This document shows positions 1-11,632 of a DNA stretch of 64,000 bases, piece by piece. This stretch comes from Ischnura elegans. Its lineage: Eukaryota; Arthropoda; Insecta; Odonata; Coenagrionidae. Position numbers and translations under genes: made by a program. The stretch covers positions 9,176,001 to 9,240,000 of the forward strand of contig NW_025791658.1 in the NCBI RefSeq assembly GCF_921293095.1, in the 5' to 3' direction. Within the stretch, counting starts at the first letter, position 1, and each line of letters begins with the position of its first letter. The notes beneath the pieces were generated by a model, which saw nothing but the letters and a program-made list of their open reading frames with translations, did no database searches and was not told where the DNA came from.

Positions 1-1304
1 CACAGTAATTAGAATCTTTTTCTGTCTACGTAAGTAATTCTGGTACAGTAGCTTTGATATATCTTACGAAGTTATGACTTTTGCGTCAGCTAAAGTTGCG
101 GGAACGATCATTGCTGTTGCTTGGTTCTTGCATATACCTCTATCACAGTTGGCAGACGCATTTTCCCCTAAGAAGTTACAATTTGAGGTTATAGTCCTTA
201 GTGTTTATTTCATGAGGAAAGTAGAGATACAAATTGTATAATTTCTCGCCATTACAATTTTCTCCAGATAAATTGATGAAGAAAATTTTTGATACTATTT
301 TCCTGTGCAAAAATTGACGATGATAACTCAACGCTCTCCTACGATTCCCTTTTTCCTCAGTTGTCGAGTTTCTTTAGGGTTCAATCCAGCAGCCATCATC
401 TTTCTTTTCGTCAGATTGTCTCTCAAAATACTTCTCATTGGGGGAACCTTATACTCCTCCATGCACTTACACCCAAAAATATCCCATAATTTAAAATGTT
501 CCTTTAAAATTGTTTGAGTCTTATGTTTCAATAAAACCCTACTTTTGGCCTATTACGATTTTCCGTAAGTTTTAGTACTTCCTGTGGTACCGCTAAATCT
601 ATTTAGTCACATTCATAATGGAAGATAAGCGCGTCACCATAGTTCGCACACCTTCATAGCCACTCGAGAGGCGTCTTCATAGACCGTAGTCTCCTTTCCT
701 GCGTGCGCAGGTCTAAAATTATTTCATCACTTCTCTAAAAGTTGGTAGCATCGTTTTGTTTAACGCCGACGAGGCGCCAAATAAGGAACAAGTCGTCTCA
801 CTACGCATCGTTTTTTACCTTCTGCCATCTTCTGATTTATATTATCAAAGATTAACGACCTCCTAGCAGCATGCGCGGGATGAATTTTGCTGTGTTAGAG
901 GCGTGGGAGGGGGAGAAGCGAGCGTGGAGGGGAAGGGATCGGCCTGCGGCTCTGGTATCCGCGATGCTGCGTGGGCGTTGGAATGTTTTCTTCGCGGACG
1001 CGGACTCAAATTAGGCATTTTGTGGCTAAACGGCAGCAGATACGTCAAATTGCACGAAATTTTTGCCCTAGAGGACAGTAACTCGGCAAAATCTATAGGG
1101 AACGACCAAAAAATATTATATTTTTCGAATTTTGACCCTCCCCCCCTAAATTGCATTTGAGCGAGGGTCAGGGGTTCACGTACAGGTCTCAAATTTTTCA
1201 GGCCTTATTTTTGATCGGTCCCACAACTTTTTTTCATTGGGCCAGATGGATTTGAAAAAAATCGATTTTTGCGATCCGCCCTAATGTACACTACTCAAAA
1301 TCTC
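1..1304. other. Intergenic DNA, no gene seen
   Basis: I find no coding, RNA or transposon signature here. The reading frames at 863-1192 overlap each other on both strands in GC-rich sequence and have no recognisable domain. About 1085-1270 is a T/A-rich stretch with several runs of T and A. Confidence 0.4.
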
Positions 1305-1510
1305 ACCATTTTTATTTATTTATTTTATCCTCAAACCACCGGATACAGCTCTTATTGGCCATTTTACACCGGGGTGTTCAACAAGTGTAACAAGTAAACG
1401 TACACAAACGACCATGCCCTGGATCGGGGAAACCTACCCAGGCGGGACTCGAACCCGCGACCTCTAGTTTGGCAGGCGAGAACGTTACCCCGCCGCCACC
1501 GAGGCCGGCA
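1305..1510 (-). repeat. tRNA-derived SINE
   Basis: Read on the minus strand, about 1508-1438 has a degenerate tRNA-like head. It holds a box-A-like stretch (GGCGGGGTAACGTTCTCGCC) followed by a clear box B (GGTTCGAGTCCCGCC), the internal RNA polymerase III promoter. An unrelated body follows, then an A/T-rich tail near 1310-1325 (TAAATAAATAAA on the minus strand). A head, body and A-rich tail in this order is the layout of a SINE. The acceptor stem does not pair and there is no CCA-adjacent tRNA end, so this is not a functional tRNA gene. Confidence 0.6.
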
Positions 1511-4500
1511 ATGACTTCATAGTGTGTTTCCGAAAAACCTGGTCAATTTCAAAAATCACTGCAGTGTCTTCAGAAGAGAATGACATTAGTGTCTCATTTA
1601 TGCATCCACATGGTCCATCGAAATGTTCCACATGGCCCAAAGTAGAAGAAAGACATGCAAATTGCGACTCATTCACCGTTTCCAGCCAGTAGCAGTGGGT
1701 GTTTGCACACATTGGATGCCATGGAAGTAAACAAGATTGAACTTGCTTTCACTCAATAGATGTAACCAATCATTCCGATATGAACTTTTCACTGTTATGA
1801 ATGCTAAGTAGAAAGAAACGGCATTTTTTCCCCCTTGAAGGTATGCAATCTTGGTGTAAAAGAGTCGAAAACATGCCTAACTTTGACATGCCTTGAAACA
1901 AAAAGTATAAAAATACTACCTTTTTTTATTGTTTAATTGAAATCAGAACATTTAAACTACCCGCTGAGAAATTTTAAAGAAAATAAAAGGTGGCCTTTTT
2001 TAGTAATAAATTGTTAAATAATGACTAATTTTTATTGTTTAAACAAGTCCTATTTGTTTATTATTGCTTCAAATGACTTGCAAGTTATGCCATAATGTGC
2101 ATAAATGAATTCTCTTCAAAATAAAACAATAACCACTGCTTTATGGGCCATGGTTCCTTAGTAATCAGCATTTGTGTGATTTTTCATTTTTTACTCCGAG
2201 GCCTGACACTGCAATGTTCAAGGGGCGGTAACTTTATGACGGTTCAGTTCTGAGCAGAGATAAAGTCATCGTTATTCATCATAAGGATACTGCTTTCACA
2301 TATATAAATTTCAGAGAAATCGGTGAGGGTCACCTGACATGATTTTGCACTATCTGCGTGATTTGAGATGAAATGGCCCTGCTTTTAGTATATGCTTGTC
2401 ATGCTGTAAAGCTTTGAATGTATCTCGGATAAACATCAGTGGGTCAAATCCAAGAAATAAATACAATAAACTCTGAAAAACTCACTGCACGGAATTGCAC
2501 ACTGTATGTATAATAACATCATTAATCGTGATTTTTACCCTCTCTAAACTATTAAAATTTTTAGGATAGACTACTCGTTGGGTACTAAGCACATTCTTTA
2601 TGTAATAGGAAAGGCTCCTGAGAGGATGGAATAAATTGTTCCTAAAATGTGCGGCTTTAATATTTGTCATGCTTTTGGCGGAATGGAAACTGTCAAGCTT
2701 GTAAGCTAGACTTATAACGGAGCATTTTTGTATTCAGATCAGGGTAACGTAAAGCACATTTCGATCGGCCTTGCAAAATAATGTTACGCAGAAGAAAAAC
2801 TCTTAAATCATGATTTTGGCGGTTTGGAATCCGCCCAGATTTTCCGCCAGACTCACCATGCGGTAGTACTAATTGTAAGCACATTTTTCGGATTAAAAAT
2901 CAACTGGGTATGGACGTAAAACCCCTGTCGCGGCATTATGTATAGTAATATGATTTTTTCCTAGAATATATTAATACAACACATTCATGTTCGCATAGGA
3001 GAACGATTTAGTGGAGCAACAGCAGCCGCGTTCATTTGAATCTTCTCCACCCGAAATTCGCCCTCATCCCATCTACCGCGACCCATGAGATACTGATGGC
3101 GTCATAAGGCGTTGTCATGCGACAGAACTGCGCCTGGAGACCGCGGCGGCGGCAGGGCTGGTCCTACCAGGCCAATGCATCACACCACACCACCCCCTTC
3201 CTTCACTTGCCCGCACAACCCATCCGCCGCCAGCGGGCAGCACCGCGCGGACGCTGCGTCGGCAATAAAAGGAACCGAGAGAAACCTGCGATGTGACTCT
3301 CCGTCACTCTCTCCCTCTCTGACCATTCTTTTGCTATTCCCCTTTCCACACATAAAGGTCCCCTCTTCCCTCTAAACCTTTCCTAAGGAAATAGAATGCT
3401 CTCTTCTCATCTGGCATCTTACCCTTTTTCCTTGTTACGTGAACTTGGCCAATACAGAGGCATGCATAGTCAACTTTAAACTTAATACTCTACGATATTT
3501 AGTGAACTATAGAGAAAAAGATATGGAATCACTACAAAATATTGGAATTCTCAAAATTCCAATCGTATTCTTGCTCGAATTATGGGCATTTCCTAACTGA
3601 ATGTTTCCCTAAAGCTCGCCAGCATGACCATTTATGATATTTTAAATGGCTGTAATGTAATGAAAATTGAACCTAGAGATTAGAAATTGGCTTTTTTAAT
3701 CAATCATATAGGTCTAAAACGCATTTTCAGAAGAGCAATCCAGATGGCGACCCGGTAACTCCCGCATGAATTTGAATGTAATATTTTCTAATTAGTTTGA
3801 AGACGAAGATGAAAAGGAATTTAATAAATATTAAATAATCCTTGCAGAGGTTTTTAATGACATTCATTATAGTAAACGTTGGTTAAGTTCTGGAGGCATG
3901 GAAATTACAAGCGAAACATAAAAATACATTTATGAGAGGATAAAAGAAACATACAACTTACACATCTATTTGTCAGAGAAACTATTGGCAGAAAATCATA
4001 CTAAAATCATTTTTTAGAATCAAGAGGAACTAACATTGATAGAGTAATGTTTATGAAAATGACTAATTGGTTCAAATATATCAACGCCGCTAATATTAAA
4101 CACTTTTCCTTTGTACCACAAATTACATGTGCAAAGCTCGAGCCTTATTCGTAATGAAATATATTTCCACAAAGTAACATCGCCAATTTTTTGCTTGCAA
4201 CCAAAGTAACAATAGCTTTTCCCGTAAATTTAATCCCCATTCTAATTCATAGTTCATCGCATGAAGCCAATACGTTTCCAGAATTTTTTAAAATCTTCGT
4301 TTATTGATATTAATTAATAATATCTGCGATACATTTGGTCTAAATTAGGTAACCATGATTCGGATCATAAAACCGTGTGTGCCGATGGTACCACTTTGCA
4401 TATATTAGTTTTGTTATTGCTCCTGCACTATTTAAGTATATACGAGCGTGATGCGCCCGCTCACAGCGGCCTTCCCCCGCTCTTTTCAATGCAGGACCAC

Positions 4501-4605
4501 TGAGGGATAGGCGCGTTTCTAATTTTAAAATGTAGAAATGAAGGTAAAGTCTTAGGTACAAATTTAATTGGAATGTTCATGTACAAATTGAGGCCAGTGG
4601 ACTTC
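1511..4605. other. Intergenic DNA, no gene seen
   Basis: No recognised gene. Sequence 3000-3400 is GC- and CpG-rich compared with its flanks and could include a promoter or first exon. The reading frame at 3112-3375 is low-complexity and has no domain I recognise. Confidence 0.35.
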
Positions 4606-5050
4606 TTAAAACAAAACATTTGAAGTAATTACACTATCCTCTGTTAATACTTCTTTAGCGTTTTCCTTTATATTTACAAAAATATTTAGAAAAGATCTTA
4701 CCCTAGAAAATGCTACATAAAGTTGGCCATGATTGAATACAGGGCCAGGCAGGAATAAGCCAGCTCTTTGCAAAGTCTGACCCTGAGCCTTGCTAATAGT
4801 CATCGCATAGGAAACCTCAATGGGAAATTGTCTGCTAGTCAAATTAAAAGGCATGGTGGGATCCGACGGCGTTAACTGTATTCTTGGGATGAGGACAATC
4901 TTGCCGGAATCGATTTTTTATCTCTATAAACCAATTTTAGGAAAGAATAGCAGCATTTAGGAAGTAAATCATGCCGTCGCATGTTCTCTGATAAATTCTG
5001 TGCTTTTTGGCACCTCATTTGCAGTTTGTTTGCGTATAAGTTGGGAAAAA
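4606..5050 (-). pseudogene. Helitron Rep/helicase C-terminal remnant
   Basis: The frame at about 4606-4909 ends in sequence typical of the PIF1-like helicase of Helitron rolling-circle transposons. It reads IVLIPRIQL, then RQFPIEVSYAMTISKAQGQT, then HGQLYVAFSRVRS. These match the late helicase motifs (V and VI) of the family. Sequence at 4910-5050 appears to continue the protein upstream in another frame, which suggests a frameshift. The Rep nuclease and the Walker motifs are absent, so only the 3' tip of the gene is left. I could not place the CTAG-hairpin terminus. The fragment cannot encode an active enzyme. Confidence 0.7.
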
Positions 5051-5825
5051 TGTATCTATACTGTAGAAATAATATAGAGGATCTGTGTGTCATTTATTAC
5101 CGCTCCTTTGACTAGTTAGGAGACACTCCCGCCAGTTGGTTCCCCGAAAGTGCAATGGATTCTTTACCTCTCCTCACGGCCACGCTCTTCCCCGGTTAGG
5201 ACTCCCATCTGCGCAATAGACTCGTAATTTACGCTCCCGAGGAACGGCTCACTCTCCTCGCGCAGAGCGAAGCTTCAAATCCCGATGGACGGAACTGGTG
5301 AGCGGAATTAAACTCCGCCACCTCGAAGTGGAACAATGGGAGTAAGGGACTGCGGAAACAATTTTCGCCCGCGCCTCTTGCACTGACCGTTTGGGGTTCC
5401 TCTATTCTTACATATATATTCCCTCTTTCAGTGTTAAACATATCTTAAAAAGCAAATAACTGGATGCATTCGCGCCGTGGTACAAGATGTGGATTCCTGG
5501 CTTAATTGAGTAGTTGCATGGAGGCGAGCCAAAATGTGTTTCTCATTGTTAAATGGTGTTAGGACAGGATGTTAGCTAAGGGTTGAATATTGGCTGCTGA
5601 CCGAATATTTCGTGGTTCAAATCTCGGGCGTCGGCTTTGGCCATGTCTAACTATGATTTTCTTGGTGTAGGGTAGCTTCGGGAAATATTTGGCGGCCTCT
5701 GACGTGAATGTGTGAAATTCTGTTGCTAGTCAGGGATGAGCTCCACTATTACCTTTCCCTATCAGCCTTCGGGTCGAAAAACAGAGTAGTCAGTGGCGGC
5801 GATGAAGGCCCCACAGACTTCGCGC
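5051..5825. other. Intergenic DNA, possible weak SINE
   Basis: No gene. A box-B-like stretch (GTGGTTCAAATCTCGGGC) near 5621-5640 on the plus strand hints at another degenerate tRNA-derived repeat, but box A and the tail are unconvincing. The last 40 bases are GC-rich and form the target of the Transib insertion that follows. Confidence 0.25.
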
Positions 5826-5830
5826 CGCTG
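5826..5830. repeat. 5-bp target-site duplication, left copy
   Basis: CGCTG directly precedes the left CACAGTG end and is repeated as CGCTG at 8323-8327. A GC-rich 5-bp duplication is characteristic of Transib insertion. Confidence 0.8.
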
Positions 5831-6816
5831 CACAGTGGGCTGAAATCGAAAAAAGCTGGACAAAAGTCCAAAATGACGTTTTTTGAGATAGAGACTTCAA
5901 ACTTGGCTTAAATGCGTATAAATGATTACCAACTATAGATGCATGTGCCATTTTACATCAATACCATCCGTTACTGAGATACAGTGGCCCAAACATGACC
6001 AACTTTTTAAAAACACGCGCGGTCTCGTTTTTCTTCAGAAACCTTTGAATTTAAGCAGGTGGTGTTGCATTGGCATGATTTTTATGGAATAAAAAACGCA
6101 ATATTCCTATGAATTGATGTTTTGCCTATACTTTCCATGAATTTTGAAGATTTTGGTTCTCATGTGACTGGTTTTACAACGCAAAATGGCGGACCCGTTT
6201 TTCACGTGAAATTTGACATAAAGTAGACATTATCTTTCGTTTACGAAATATATAACTCAGGAAATTCACATCACGGTATAAAGTAGAGATTTCTTAAGAA
6301 TACTAAGCAGAAATCTTGGAAAAAAGTCTGCGACGAAGGAAATGAGAGCGATTTTTCGATCGCGAGTCAAGGCTGAGCTACACGCCGCGGGACCCTGAGG
6401 CTCGGTAACCGAGGTCGATGTTTCAAGTTTTTTGAAACTTTATTGTTGAAAATCGTCATTTTAAGCACAGAACCTAGTCATTTATGACCTAAAACACTAT
6501 ATTGATGACATTAGCAAGGATTTTGGATCGACCGAATTGACCATTTAACGCGTTACTCGAGTGGAAATGCTTGGGATTGGATATTTGTCGGAACCATTCC
6601 ACGCATAAGAAACATGCTTCGGGTATTGAATTTGGGTTAAAAGATTGAGTTGGCATGCTAAAGAGAGAGAAAAACAAAATGTTTTCGCGAAATGCTACTA
6701 CCGTTACCCTTTTCCATTTCCAACCTCGCCGTGGTGGGTCGCGCGTTTTATGACGACGCAGGTATTTAACAGATTCTTCCTCAAGGGTTTTTCCCTTTTC
6801 TCTACAAAAATACGTT

Positions 6817-7075
6817 TCAACGGATGGTGTGAAGAAGTGAATCAGTCGTTAATAACAGTCGTTTGAAAAGGTCTTCATTCGTGGCCTCTCTGGAGTGCTT
6901 TCTGTTGAATCTCGGGCAGAATTTACGCATGTCCTTATTCTGGGCTTCTAATGCCTCTTCAGATAATTGTCCCATAGGAAGAGTCAACTCTTTTGCAAAA
7001 TTGCTTCTATGCGGAAGCACCTTATGTACCGTGGTTGTTATGTAATACCATAGAGTAAGTATATATAGGTACTTA
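6817..7075 (-). pseudogene. Transib transposase C-terminal fragment (left arm)
   Basis: Mirror copy of the fragment at 7109-7336. It encodes TTVHKVLPHR, then LPMGQLSEEALEAQNKD, then TNEDLFKRLLLTTDS, ending in a stop at 6817-6819. The SEE-centred motif resembles the region holding the third acidic catalytic residue in Transib/RAG1-like transposases, as I recall the family. The fragment starts in the spacer and lacks the earlier catalytic residues, so it cannot be an active enzyme. Confidence 0.55.
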
Positions 7076-7108
7076 CTCATAAGTATATATAATACCAGGG
7101 ATACATCA

Positions 7109-7336
7109 TACATAACAACCACGGTACATAAGGTGCTTCCGCATAGAAGCAATTTTGCAAAAGAGTTGACTCTTCCTATGGGACAATTATCTGAAGAGGC
7201 ATTAGAAGCCCAGAATAAGGACATGCGTAAATTCTGCCCGAGATTCAACAGAAAGCACTCCAGAGAGGCCACGAATGAAGACCTTTTCAAACGACTGTTA
7301 TTAACGACTGATTCACTTCTTCACACCATCCGTTGA
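7109..7336 (+). pseudogene. Transib transposase C-terminal fragment (right arm)
   Basis: About 70 residues that begin HKVLPHR, contain LPMGQLSEEALEAQNKD and end TTDSLLHTIR, identical to the inverted copy in the left arm. The same motif set recurs in decayed form at 50.86-51.2 kb inside the second Transib-like element, which supports the family assignment. About 985 bp of non-coding sequence follow before the terminus at 8322, the usual place for a 3' untranslated region plus terminal repeat. Confidence 0.55.
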
Positions 7337-8322
7337 AACGTATTTTTGTAGAGAAAAGGGAAAAACCCTTGAGGAAGAATCTGTTAAATACCTGCGTCGT
7401 CATAAAACGCGCGACCCACCACGGCGAGGTTGGAAATGGAAAAGGGTAACGGTAGTAGCATTTCGCGAAAACATTTTGTTTTTCTCTCTCTTTAGCATGC
7501 CAACTCAATCTTTTAACCCAAATTCAATACCCGAAGCATGTTTCTTATGCGTGGAATGGTTCCGACAAATATCCAATCCCAAGCATTTCCACTCGAGTAA
7601 CGCGTTAAATGGTCAATTCGGTCGATCCAAAATCCTTGCTAATGTCATCAATATAGTGTTTTAGGTCATAAATGACTAGGTTCTGTGCTTAAAATGACGA
7701 TTTTCAACAATAAAGTTTCAAAAAACTTGAAACATCGACCTCGGTTACCGAGCCTCAGGGTCCCGCGGCGTGTAGCTCAGCCTTGACTCGCGATCGAAAA
7801 ATCGCTCTCATTTCCTTCGTCGCAGACTTTTTTCCAAGATTTCTGCTTAGTATTCTTAAGAAATCTCTACTTTATACCGTGATGTGAATTTCCTGAGTTA
7901 TATATTTCGTAAACGAAAGATAATGTCTACTTTATGTCAAATTTCACGTGAAAAACGGGTCCGCCATTTTGCGTTGTAAAACCAGTCACATGAGAACCAA
8001 AATCTTCAAAATTCATGGAAAGTATAGGCAAAACATCAATTCATAGGAATATTGCGTTTTTTATTCCATAAAAATCATGCCAATGCAACACCACCTGCTT
8101 AAATTCAAAGGTTTCTGAAGAAAAACGAGACCGCGCGTGTTTTTAAAAAGTTGGTCATGTTTGGGCCACTGTATCTCAGTAACGGATGGTATTGATGTAA
8201 AATGGCACATGCATCTATAGTTGGTAATCATTTATACGCATTTAAGCCAAGTTTGAAGTCTCTATCTCAAAAAACGTCATTTTGGACTTTTGTCCAGCTT
8301 TTTTCGATTTCAGCCCACTGTG

Positions 8323-8327
8323 CGCTG
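8323..8327. repeat. 5-bp target-site duplication, right copy
   Basis: CGCTG, matching 5826-5830. Confidence 0.8.
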
Positions 8328-8596
8328 GGGGTCCCGGCCCCAAGTGGATCCCCGTGACGAGCTGGGAACAAATTATAACCAGTAAATAATACCATAAACT
8401 ATACGGCATTGATCATAAAAATCTTTTATACTTTAAATAAATATACTTTCCTTATACTTTACTTATATAAGAGAAATACTTTTCTCTTGAAAAGGTTAGT
8501 TCGCATATCCCTGAATGGAAGTCAGCCTTATTTGGCGTTTGTATTTAAACCACATTTGGGCTGCACTTGGAAATTATTTAATCACTGATTAATTTC

Positions 8597-9172
8597 AACA
8601 GTTTCAGCCTTTAATTGGTGGAAGGTAGACATATTTAAATAAATAAAAGATTGTAGCACTTTTCCTCAAGAATTTTCAACGCGTTTCGGCTCACTGACAA
8701 TGAGCAATCATCTGGAACAAGACACTTCAAAATATGTGAAGATCCCTTTCATACCCTTGAGAAAGGAGTTGGGTAGGAGAGTATTTGACATCTTTGAGGA
8801 GGGGGGGGGGTGGGCGTACAGAGTAGAGACGGTGGGAAGAGATAAGACTACGGGATGTGGGGAACCCACGTTGGAAGGAAGGTAGGTTCCTGTCATAACT
8901 GTTAAGTGACGGCACGTGGGGAAGAACCATAGCAAAACGGGAGGAGGGGTTGTTGAGAAGAGTGAAAAAAGGGGGGGTTTGGGTAAAAAGACGCCGCATG
9001 TCTTTGGAAAGTGAGAGGAGTAAGCAGCGACGCCGGCAAAGAGGCGGAGGTTGTTGTTGTCCCTTTGGGTTGGCAGAGACGGAGTGAAAGTTGGCGGGGG
9101 TACAAGCGGTACAAGGGAGGAAATTGCCAGTAAAAGAAAGGAGGAGTGTTTTTTCAGTCGCATACATCGAAA
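8597..9172 (-). mobile_element. Penelope-like element 3' end, truncated
   Basis: On the minus strand this matches the sequence after the GIY-YIG reading frame at 26.04-26.5 kb. Shared tracts include a C/T-rich 3' untranslated region, a stretch around CCACGTGCCGTCACTTAACA, then AGTGTCTTGTTCCAGATGAT and CCGAAACGCGTTGAAAATTC. The last part is the hammerhead-like terminal motif of Penelope elements. About 90 bases at 8600-8690 recur inverted at 25096-25185. No coding sequence remains. The copy stops where the GCCCCGTTCACATTAC element begins at 9174. Confidence 0.6.
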
Positions 9173-9173
9173 T

Positions 9174-10580
9174 GCCCCGTTCACATTACCATCTTTCTTA
9201 ACCAGCGTAAGATGACGTCAGAACCAATGCGCGTTCACACTTACCATGGTTAGACCCTGGCGACATCTGATGAGTGGTGAAGTAATTCCAAGTGAAAAAT
9301 GAATTGACAAGAGCGAATAACTTGTTGGAAGGAAATAAAGAATGTGCAGGGAAAAGTTCTTGTGTTAATTGCAATGATTTAAACATATGTGCATATTATG
9401 AGCTGCTTATGAATAAAAAATTGCATTCCAGCGTCGACAATCATTGTTCCTTGCTACGTAGAAGGTAATTCAAATGTGTTCGTCTAACTAATCATTTCAT
9501 CGATAGTGTGGCTTGCATTCTTCTACTGCTCTATTTAATACGAATAAAAGCGAATACTTGTGATAATTAGGTTGATATCAACAACATATACTACTACTTG
9601 CCCTTGATTCGGATGTGTCGACAAATCATTGATGTAGGTGAAGAAAATCGAGGACCTAATCTTGAGACTTGAGCCTCAATTTGAGACACTTGTGATTTGG
9701 GATGGAGATACACTTTTCGCTGGATTATATTCTTAGCAATTATTGTTTTCTGATTTTGACAAAGGACATGATCCAATCTGATGCTATACCGTAAATTAAA
9801 ACTTTTTTACCTCTTCTTCAAATGTGGACGAATAACTTGAGGAAATGTGAAGATTATTGAAATTTAACTTACGAAATAAGAGAGAGAAAGTGGTATTTTT
9901 TGCGATATGTAGTATCACCCGACGCGTCTAACTTTATTTTCTATAGTTATATCTGACTAGCCGTTAGTCTGATATTTTATATTGATATGGAAAGAACTTT
10001 TGTTCAAGGATGAACATAAGTGATCTTTTTCAAACTGGGACAAAGCACTCTTACCAAAACATTAAAATCATTATGACCTTCGGATTTTTATTATGGTAGT
10101 TTCGCACATTTTACTTAATTCTAGCAAAATATTTATATAGATTATTCAATCTGTCCGTAACAATACAATACCACAATACGAGCTAATAGCTAATTCACTA
10201 CGAACTGTATATAGTATATCGCATAACTTTAATCAGGTTTAAAATCTCATTATATACAACAAATTACGGAATGAATCAATAACACTTTCCTTAGAATTAA
10301 TTCTGACGAATATAATTCAACAATAACGGCCGTCTCCTCTTCGAATGCTTTATTTTCTGTTTTCTTTCCTCCTATCCCACTTCGTTGCTGCTTCGCCTTC
10401 TTCTTTTTCTAACCAGCTTTTAACCAACTTGCGTTCACACACGCATGAACTACCGCCAACCATGGTTGGAAAACGGTGGTCAGAATCCCAACCACGGTTA
10501 ACGGGAACTTGCGTTCACACCTCGTTTTGTAACCATGGTCGGCGCTAACCGGCGTAAAAAGAACGTAATGTGAACGGGGC
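9174..10580. mobile_element. DNA transposon or MITE with 16-bp TIRs
   Basis: The ends are exact inverted repeats: GCCCCGTTCACATTAC at 9174-9189 and its complement at 10565-10580. GCGTTCACAC occurs three times near the ends (9231, 10431, 10511), as do ACCATGGTT palindromes, the kind of subterminal repeats that bind transposase. No coding region of a transposase is visible in the 1.4 kb. The TIR style (GC-rich start, then TTCACA) resembles PIF-Harbinger-type elements, but I see no clean 3-bp TSD, so the superfamily is open. It abuts the Penelope fragment and may have inserted into it. Confidence 0.55.
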
Positions 10581-11466
10581 AAAAGTGTAGGAAAAACACG
10601 AAAAGAAATAGCTAGTGAAGTTCGTATTTGTAGCCGAGGGGCGCTGGCCAGGACGTCCCTATCCATCGCCATGCAGTTATTTGGAGAGTGGTAGTGGTGG
10701 GGGCTGCTGGTGCGATGACGCGTCTAAGCTTGTCATAATGTCGACGGTAGAATGCAAACAGCATATTCATGGTTTTTTAGGTTTTTTTTTCGTGTTACTG
10801 ACTGCAGTATACAAACTTGCTCACACTGAAACGAGGATAAAAAAATATCGGCATTTTGGAAAAAAAAACTGCCGAAACTCAAGAATTTATATTGCATAGA
10901 AATATCGACCATTTAAATTTATTCCTTTTCGCCTCCCGTTCATTCTATGACAGTAAAGAGTCTTAGAACAGCAGAAGGAAGGACTTAAAATCCTGTTTTC
11001 AGCATTATAAAACCTACGCAGTTTCTCATTGCTTCAAATAACGTAGAAACGTATTGCTCCATGCGAAAGATGTTGCGTTCAGCTCTAAATTTCGGATGGC
11101 AGACGCTATGAAAATTTCTACGTATAAAAGTATAAAACGATAGCACTCGACGAACATTGATGATTGAACCTCCTTGATATGATCCTCTGATGACCAATCA
11201 ATATTAGCTCAATAACTACGTTGGACGGAAAATTTGGGGATAGTTTTGATTTCCTTCTCTCATCATTTCGCAAAATGGTGATGTGCTTACTATCCTCTCT
11301 CTCCGACTGATTGATGTCTTTGAATAAAAAATCGCTATTAACATACTAATGCTACGAATAGAACCGATTCACCGGCCGCGTCAACATAGCCTGCAAAAGC
11401 CTCTTTTTACGGGGGTACAGAAAAGCCTTAATTGAACTCAATATAGTGAGTCGCCACATAACTATA
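10581..11466. other. Intergenic DNA, no gene seen
   Basis: No motif, repeat or RNA gene recognised; the reading frames present are short and lack domains. Confidence 0.4.
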
Positions 11467-11632
11467 TGTTGATGAAATCTTCACAGGAAATCAGCCGGGT
11501 AAGGATGGTCATTGCTGCCAACGTTTCAATTCACTGCACTCGCCCTGAAGACGATGGCAGAGAAGGCCATTGAAACGTTGGCAGTAAAGACCGTCCTTAC
11601 CCGGCTGATTTCCCGTGAAGATTTCATCAACA
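11467..11632. repeat. Inverted repeat with hammerhead-like core
   Basis: Arms of 64 bp (11467-11530 and 11569-11632) are inverted copies with a few mismatches around a 38-bp loop. Inside, 11545-11575 reads CTGAAGA, a small hairpin (ATGGC at 11554-11558 pairing GCCAT at 11566-11570), then GAAAC. CUGANGA, stem II, GAAA is the hammerhead ribozyme core, and this version is common at Penelope-like element ends. The arm sequence GCCAACGTTTC before it could pair with GAAACGTTGGC after it, as stem III would. It may be two Penelope terminal fragments joined head to head. Confidence 0.5.

Larger units (their letters stand above)
5831..8322. mobile_element. Palindromic (fold-back) Transib-like transposon
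   Basis: Two arms of about 1.21 kb (5831-7044 and 7109-8322) are reverse complements with no mismatch in the several hundred bases I compared. They flank a 64-bp AT-rich spacer (7045-7108). The element starts CACAGTGGGC and ends with its complement, flanked by CGCTG on both sides. Each end has CACAGTG, a 22-bp gap, then ACAAAAGTCC, resembling a 23-type recombination signal. Each arm carries the same C-terminal transposase fragment. The element is therefore two inverted copies of the 3' half of a Transib transposon, without the N-terminal two-thirds of the transposase. It must be non-autonomous but could be moved by an enzyme supplied in trans. Confidence 0.8.

Noticed and set aside
1438-1508. 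tRNA gene
   Set aside because: Box A and box B are present, but the acceptor and D stems do not pair, and a SINE body and A-rich tail follow.
6489-7664. Several apparently separate open frames duplicated on both strands
   Set aside because: They are the two arms of one palindrome. Only the SEEALEAQNKD segment is meaningful; the rest are non-coding frames.
5831-8322. Palindrome as a pure assembly artefact
   Set aside because: Not fully excluded, but the exact CGCTG duplication outside both ends and Transib-type tips are hard to explain by misassembly.
8708-9184. A 158-residue minus-strand protein and its overlapping frames
   Set aside because: This is the C/T-rich 3' untranslated region of a Penelope element; the matching region at 26.05-26.33 kb is also open by composition only.
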